Origin: Clostridiales bacterium
GTDB lineage: Bacteria > Bacillota > Clostridia > Oscillospirales > Acutalibacteraceae
Reading direction: 5' to 3'
Length of the DNA: 10,416 nt
Assembly (NCBI GenBank): GCA_021200075.1
Contig: JAJQGZ010000021.1
Coordinates: 1-10,416 of the forward strand
Shown here: piece after piece, positions 6,396 through 10,416 of the stretch
How positions within the stretch are numbered: the first letter of the stretch is position 1
Layout: the number at the start of each line of letters is the position of its first letter
The notes under the pieces: generated by a model
What the model saw: the letters and a program-made list of their open reading frames with translations, nothing else
Database searches by the model: none
Told to the model about the DNA's origin: nothing
Position numbers and translations under genes: made by a program

Positions 6396-8573
6396 ATGAA
6401 GATTATTAAGAGAAGCGGCTCGGAAGCGGATTTTGATATAAAGAAAATCATAAAGGCAGTTTCAAAGGCGAATGCCGCCTGCAAAAAAGAGGAACTTACT
6501 CCGTCCCAAATTAACGAGATAGGCGAATATATAGAATTTAAGCTGTCAAAAGCAGGCAGGGCTTATTCCGTTGAGGAAATACAGGATATTGTCGAGAATC
6601 AAATAATGGCACAGGGTGCGTTTGAGGTTGCGAGAAGATATGTTAAATACCGCTACACCCGTTCGCTTATCAGAAAGGCGAATACAACCGACAATCAAAT
6701 TCTCTCCCTTATCGAATGTAATAACGAGGAAGTTAAGCAGGAAAATTCAAATAAAAACCCGACTGTAAATTCCGTACAGCGTGACTATATGGCAGGCGAG
6801 GTATCGAAGGATATTACAAAGAGAATACTCCTGCCCCAGGATATTGTCGAAGCGCACGAGAACGGGCTTATCCATTTTCACGATGCGGACTACTTTGCCC
6901 AGCATATGCACAACTGCGACCTTGTAAATCTTGAGGATATGCTGCAAAACGGCACCGTTATTTCCGAAACTATGATAGAAAAGCCCCATTCTTTCTCAAC
7001 CGCCTGCAATATCGCAACGCAGATAATTGCGCAGGTTGCAAGCTCTCAGTACGGCGGTCAATCAATTTCGCTTGCGCACCTTGCTCCGTTTGTGCAGATA
7101 AGCCGTGAAAAAATACGCAAGAGCATTATTGAAGAAAATGAGCAGTTCGGTCTTGAAATGAACGAGGAGCAGCTCACCTCTTTAACCGAAAAGAGACTCA
7201 AGGAAGAGGTTTCCAGAGGTGTGCAGACCATTCAGTACCAGGTTGTAACCCTGCTCACCACCAACGGACAGGCACCGTTTGTTACGGTATTTATGTACCT
7301 TAACGAAGCAAAGAACGAGCAGGAGAAGAAAGACCTTGCGCTGATTATCGAGGAAACGCTCAACCAGAGAATACAGGGCGTTAAAAACGAGAGCGGAGTA
7401 TGGATTACTCCCGCTTTCCCGAAGCTGATATATGTGCTCGAGACTGACAATATTACCGAGGATTCGCCGTATTGGTACCTCACCGAACTTGCGGCAAAAT
7501 GCACGGCTAAGAGAATGGTGCCGGATTACATCTCCGAAAAGAAGATGCTTGAATACAAGATTGACAAGAACGGAGAGGGTCACTGCTACACCTGTATGGG
7601 TTGTAGGAGCTTCCTCACACCGTATGTTGACGAAAACGGCAAGCCGAAATATTACGGCAGGTTCAACCAAGGGGTTGTAACGCTCAATCTTGTTGACATC
7701 GCCTGCTCCTCCGGCGGAGATATGACTAAGTTCTGGAAAATTTTTGACGAGCGTCTTGACATTTGCTACAGAGCGTTGATGTGCCGTCACAATAGATTAA
7801 AGGGTACATATTCCGATGCGGCGCCGATTCTTTGGCAGTACGGTGCGCTTGCAAGGCTCAAAAAGGGCGAAACCATCGACAAGCTCCTTTACGGCGGATA
7901 TTCCACAATCAGTCTCGGCTATGCAGGGCTTTACGAATGTACAAAGTATATGACCGGACAGAGCCATACAAGCGAGGACGGCGGCAAGGAATTTGCTCTC
8001 AGCGTTATGAGATATATGAACGACGCCTGCAAAAAGTGGAAAGAAGAGAACAACATCGACTTCAGCCTTTACGGCACTCCGCTTGAATCCACAACATACA
8101 AATTTGCAAAATGCCTGCAAAAGCGTTTCGGCATTATCCCCGGCGTTACCGACAAGAATTATATTACAAATTCCTATCATGTCCATGTCACCGAGGAAAT
8201 CGACGCATTCACAAAGCTTAAATTTGAGTCCGAATTTCAGGCGCTTTCTCCGGGCGGCGCAATATCTTATGTTGAGGTTCCGAATATGCAAAACAATATT
8301 CCCGCCGTTTTGCAGGTTATGAAATATATTTACGACAATATTATGTATGCGGAGCTTAACACAAAGAGCGATTACTGCCAGTGCTGCGGCTACGACGGCG
8401 AAATTCAGATTGTTGAAAACGAAGACGGCAAGCTGATATGGCAATGCCCCAACTGCGGTAACCAAGACCAGGACAAGATGAATGTGGCAAGGAGAACCTG
8501 CGGTTACATCGGAACACAGTTTTGGAACCAGGGCAGAACGCAGGAAATCAAGGAAAGAGTGCTTCATCTGTAA
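6396..8573 (+). CDS. nrdD: Anaerobic (class III) ribonucleoside-triphosphate reductase
   Basis: This 725-residue oxygen-sensitive enzyme reduces ribonucleoside triphosphates to deoxy forms for DNA synthesis, using a glycyl radical made by NrdG. Residues 1 to about 90 form an ATP cone (MKIIKRSG..., allosteric control). The central glycyl-radical barrel includes FHDADYFAQHMHNCDLVNL, CYTCMGCRS (C397, C400, C403) and the substrate-binding core. The C-terminal zinc site has C661 and C664 (CQCC) and C684 and C687 (CPNC). RTCGYIG carries the radical glycine, G703. All key elements are intact and the length is normal. AAGGGGG (6381-6387) lies 8 bases before the ATG. A strong promoter and NrdR-like boxes precede it, and nrdG starts 8 bases after its stop. 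The CYTCMGC and YIGTQF versions are of the clostridial type. Confidence 0.98.
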   Translation: MKIIKRSGSEADFDIKKIIKAVSKANAACKKEELTPSQINEIGEYIEFKLSKAGRAYSVEEIQDIVENQIMAQGAFEVARRYVKYRYTRSLIRKANTTDNQILSLIECNNEEVKQENSNKNPTVNSVQRDYMAGEVSKDITKRILLPQDIVEAHENGLIHFHDADYFAQHMHNCDLVNLEDMLQNGTVISETMIEKPHSFSTACNIATQIIAQVASSQYGGQSISLAHLAPFVQISREKIRKSIIEENEQFGLEMNEEQLTSLTEKRLKEEVSRGVQTIQYQVVTLLTTNGQAPFVTVFMYLNEAKNEQEKKDLALIIEETLNQRIQGVKNESGVWITPAFPKLIYVLETDNITEDSPYWYLTELAAKCTAKRMVPDYISEKKMLEYKIDKNGEGHCYTCMGCRSFLTPYVDENGKPKYYGRFNQGVVTLNLVDIACSSGGDMTKFWKIFDERLDICYRALMCRHNRLKGTYSDAAPILWQYGALARLKKGETIDKLLYGGYSTISLGYAGLYECTKYMTGQSHTSEDGGKEFALSVMRYMNDACKKWKEENNIDFSLYGTPLESTTYKFAKCLQKRFGIIPGVTDKNYITNSYHVHVTEEIDAFTKLKFESEFQALSPGGAISYVEVPNMQNNIPAVLQVMKYIYDNIMYAELNTKSDYCQCCGYDGEIQIVENEDGKLIWQCPNCGNQDQDKMNVARRTCGYIGTQFWNQGRTQEIKERVLHL

Positions 8574-8581
8574 TAAACATT

Positions 8582-9106
8582 ATGAACTATGCTGAAATAA
8601 AAACAAATGACATCGCAAACGGCGAGAGCGTACGCACCTCGCTGTTTGTTTCCGGCTGTAGGCATCGGTGCAAAAACTGCTTTAACGAGATTGCGTGGGA
8701 TTTTTCAAGCGGAAAGGAATTTACCGACGAAACCGCCGAATATATTTTATCCTCCTGTGACCGCAGCTGGATAGACGGGCTTTCGCTTTTAGGCGGAGAA
8801 CCGTTCGAGCCGGAAAATCAGGGTGAATTGCTCCGCCTTGTTGCAAAATTTAAAAGCCGTTTCCCGACTAAAAGCATATGGTGCTATTCAGGATTTACCT
8901 TTGAGGAAATCACGGGTAAAGCTCCGTCACGGGCGTTTACGGACATAAGCGGCGAGCTTCTGTCAAAAATCGACATACTTGTGGACGGCAGGTTCGTTGA
9001 GGAAAAAAAGGACATCACCCTTGTATTCAGAGGATCGTCCAACCAACGGATAATAGATGTCAAAAAAACACTTGAAAATAACGAAATTGAAATTTACCTT
9101 AAATGA
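8582..9106 (+). CDS. nrdG: Anaerobic ribonucleotide reductase activating protein (radical SAM activase)
   Basis: This 174-residue radical SAM enzyme uses a [4Fe-4S] cluster and S-adenosylmethionine to abstract hydrogen from the NrdD glycine, creating its radical. The N-terminal MNYAEIKTNDIANGESVRTSLFV leads into the cluster motif CRHRCKNC (C26, C30, C33; CxxxCxxC). LLGGEPF near residue 70 is the GGEP SAM-binding motif, and CYSGFTFEE and ILVDGRF follow as in other NrdG proteins. ATG 8582 is preferred: it gives the usual NrdG N-terminus and sits 8 bases past the nrdD stop. A TTG at 8522 in the same frame would add 20 residues inside nrdD that look unrelated. No strong Shine-Dalgarno site is seen, so coupling to nrdD translation is likely. 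The stop overlaps the next ATG. Confidence 0.96.
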   Translation: MNYAEIKTNDIANGESVRTSLFVSGCRHRCKNCFNEIAWDFSSGKEFTDETAEYILSSCDRSWIDGLSLLGGEPFEPENQGELLRLVAKFKSRFPTKSIWCYSGFTFEEITGKAPSRAFTDISGELLSKIDILVDGRFVEEKKDITLVFRGSSNQRIIDVKKTLENNEIEIYLK

Positions 9107-10293
9107 CCGACAACAAATATAAACCGACGATAACCGCCTGCTTCACCGGCTATATTGTGCAGGCGATAGTCAATAATTTTGCGCCGCTTTTATTCGTCAC
9201 ATTTTCAACTGCCTACGGTATCGAGCTGTCGCAGATAACATTTCTCGTAACCGTGAATTTTGCCGTGCAGCTTACGGTAGATTTGCTTTCCGCAAAGCTA
9301 ATAGATAAAATCGGCACACGAACGGCGATGGTAGCCGCCCATATTTTATCCGCATTAGGGCTTATAATGCTGACATTCCTGCCCGATATTGCTTCAAATC
9401 CGTTTGCGGGTCTACTTATCTGCGTAGCCGTCTATGCGGTCGGCGGCGGAGTTTTGGAAGTTTTGGTAAGCCCGATAGTGAAATCCTGCCCCACGAATAA
9501 TAAGGAAAAGGCAATGAGCCTGCTCCACTCGTTTTACTGCTGGGGTCATGTGGGCGTTGTGCTTGTGTCAACGCTGTTTTTCACCGTTTTCGGTATTGAA
9601 AATTGGAAAATTCTCGCTCTGCTCTGGGCGGTACTCCCCGTAGTGAACGCATTTGTGTTCACCAAAGTACCGATTGCGCCGATTATCGCCGAGGGCGAAA
9701 AGGGGCTGACGGTAAAAGAACTTTGCTCGAAAAAAATATTTTGGGTTCTCTTTATAATGATGCTTTGCGCAGGAGCAAGCGAACAGGCGGTAAGCCAGTG
9801 GGCGTCGGCATTTGCCGAAGAGGGTCTCGGCGTAACAAAGACTGTCGGCGACCTTGCAGGCCCGCTTTCGTTTGCAACGCTTATGGGGCTTTCCCGTGCA
9901 TTTTACGGCAAATTCGGTGACAAAATAAGCCTCGATAAATTTATGGGAGTAAGCTGTGTGCTTTGCATAATTTCATACCTGCTCATTTCCCTTTCACCAA
10001 GTTCCGTGCTGAGCCTTATTGGATGCGGTATCTGCGGACTGTCTGTAGGAATGATGTGGCCCGGCAGCTTCAGCAAGGCTTCATCTGCGCTCAAAAACGG
10101 CGGTACGGCAATGTTTGCGCTGCTTGCACTTGCAGGCGACCTCGGCTGTACGGCAGGCCCCACGCTTGTGGGAATGGCATCGGACGCTTTCAGCAATGAT
10201 ATGAAAACGGGTATACTCTGCTCCGTCATCTTCCCTGTTTTGCTCCTGTTCGGAATATATGCTTGCAGAAAAATACAGATAAAAATTAAATAG
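9103..10293 (+). CDS. Major facilitator superfamily transporter, substrate unknown
   Basis: The 396-residue protein has about 12 hydrophobic segments and the MFS length. The loop between helices 2 and 3 reads AKLIDKIGTRTAM (64-76), a variant of the GxLaDrxGrR motif, with a weaker echo YGKFGDKISL near 268 between helices 8 and 9. The central segment SLLHSFYCWGHVGVVL (about 139-154) resembles helix 5 of FucP-type sugar permeases, where an 'H-x-x-x-G-G/W-G' pattern is common, but this is not enough to name a substrate. ATG 9103 overlaps the nrdG stop (ATGA), so it is probably translationally coupled and co-transcribed with nrdDG. A link to nucleotide metabolism is possible but not shown. A terminator follows 20 bases after its stop. 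Confidence 0.88.
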   Translation: MTDNKYKPTITACFTGYIVQAIVNNFAPLLFVTFSTAYGIELSQITFLVTVNFAVQLTVDLLSAKLIDKIGTRTAMVAAHILSALGLIMLTFLPDIASNPFAGLLICVAVYAVGGGVLEVLVSPIVKSCPTNNKEKAMSLLHSFYCWGHVGVVLVSTLFFTVFGIENWKILALLWAVLPVVNAFVFTKVPIAPIIAEGEKGLTVKELCSKKIFWVLFIMMLCAGASEQAVSQWASAFAEEGLGVTKTVGDLAGPLSFATLMGLSRAFYGKFGDKISLDKFMGVSCVLCIISYLLISLSPSSVLSLIGCGICGLSVGMMWPGSFSKASSALKNGGTAMFALLALAGDLGCTAGPTLVGMASDAFSNDMKTGILCSVIFPVLLLFGIYACRKIQIKIK

Positions 10294-10313
10294 ATAAAAG
10301 GTTAAAATGCACG

Positions 10314-10352
10314 AAAACCCTGAGAACATTACGCTCTCGGGGTTTTGTTTTT
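10314..10352 (+). terminator. Intrinsic terminator of the nrdD-nrdG-MFS operon
   Basis: AAAACCCTGAGA (10314-10325) pairs with TCTCGGGGTTTT (10335-10346) over 12 positions including one G-T pair, with a 9-base loop. TTTTGTTTTT follows at the 3' side. Confidence 0.92.
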
Positions 10353-10376
10353 ATGATTTAAAAGCGAGCGGATAAT

Positions 10377-10416
10377 ATGTCGGATATGGTAACATGGTTT
10401 ACAAAATGTCCGAGGA
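10377..10416 (+). CDS. Possible start of a further gene, cut by the window end
   Basis: ATG 10377 opens MSDMVTWFTKCPR and stays open to the window edge, while the other two + frames meet stops just upstream or within this stretch. GAGCGG lies 5 bases before the ATG and could serve as a weak ribosome binding site. Only 13 residues are visible and no family can be named. The 24 bases between the terminator and this ATG leave no room for a separate promoter, so it would depend on readthrough or a promoter overlapping the terminator. Confidence 0.3.
   Translation, partial: MSDMVTWFTKCPR

Noticed and set aside
7797..8567. A 256-residue open frame antisense to nrdD (and another of 202 residues at 7182-7790)
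   Set aside because: They mirror codon bias of nrdD, show no recognisable domain and lack start signals; nrdD is intact on the other strand.
8522..8581. An upstream TTG start for nrdG
   Set aside because: The extra 20 residues lie inside nrdD's essential C-terminus and do not look like NrdG; ATG 8582 gives the usual N-terminus.
1..10416. CRISPR array, tRNA/rRNA, transposase, toxin-antitoxin or phage defence genes
   Set aside because: No regularly spaced repeats, no cloverleaf or rRNA-like segment, and every long reading frame is explained by surface polymer, nrd or transport genes.

Overview
The window looks like chromosomal DNA of a strictly or facultatively anaerobic low-to-mid GC Gram-positive bacterium, most likely a gut-type member of the Clostridia (Oscillospiraceae/Ruminococcaceae-like). 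The basis is a class III (oxygen-sensitive) ribonucleotide reductase with its radical-SAM activase, CDP-glycerol (teichoic-acid-type) enzymes, AGGAG-type ribosome binding sites, sigma-A-like promoters and AT-rich intergenic DNA. The taxonomic guess is an inference from gene content, not a sequence match.

Left half (about 1-5960) is a cell-surface glycopolymer region. On the + strand it holds the C-terminal end of an acyltransferase-3-type membrane O-acyltransferase, apparently carrying a frameshift. This overlaps by ATGA a GtrB/DPM1-like polyprenyl-phosphate glycosyltransferase (GT2). Next comes an 863-residue membrane protein that combines a GT87/DUF2029-like GT-C glycosyltransferase core with an extracytoplasmic domain and a C-terminal GLUG-type domain, and then tagD (glycerol-3-phosphate cytidylyltransferase). 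Facing them on the - strand is a CDP-glycerol glycerophosphotransferase (TagB/TagF family), which can use the CDP-glycerol that TagD makes. The two convergent units share a strong bidirectional terminator at 4535-4565. Together the genes suggest decoration of a surface polymer with a lipid-delivered sugar, an acyl group and phosphoglycerol.

The 439-base divergent intergenic region (5957-6395) holds a near-consensus promoter for the - strand transferase (TTGACT-17-TATAAT), an AT-rich middle with nested inverted repeats and no convincing gene, and a near-consensus promoter for the right-hand operon (TTGACA-17-TATTAT). Two NrdR-box-like dyads lie at the right-hand promoter, one upstream of the -35 and one filling the -35/-10 spacer.

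Right half (6396-10293) is an operon: nrdD (725 aa, ATP cone, zinc site and glycyl radical site all present), nrdG (174 aa from the preferred ATG) and a 12-TM MFS transporter of unknown substrate whose start overlaps the nrdG stop by ATGA. It ends at a strong intrinsic terminator (10314-10352). A further reading frame may begin at 10377 and runs off the window.

No rRNA, tRNA, CRISPR array, transposase or phage gene was seen. Nothing in the window is a clearly undescribed system. The least ordinary items are the GT-C/GLUG fusion, the frameshifted acyltransferase, the NrdR-like operator arrangement and the structured intergenic DNA.
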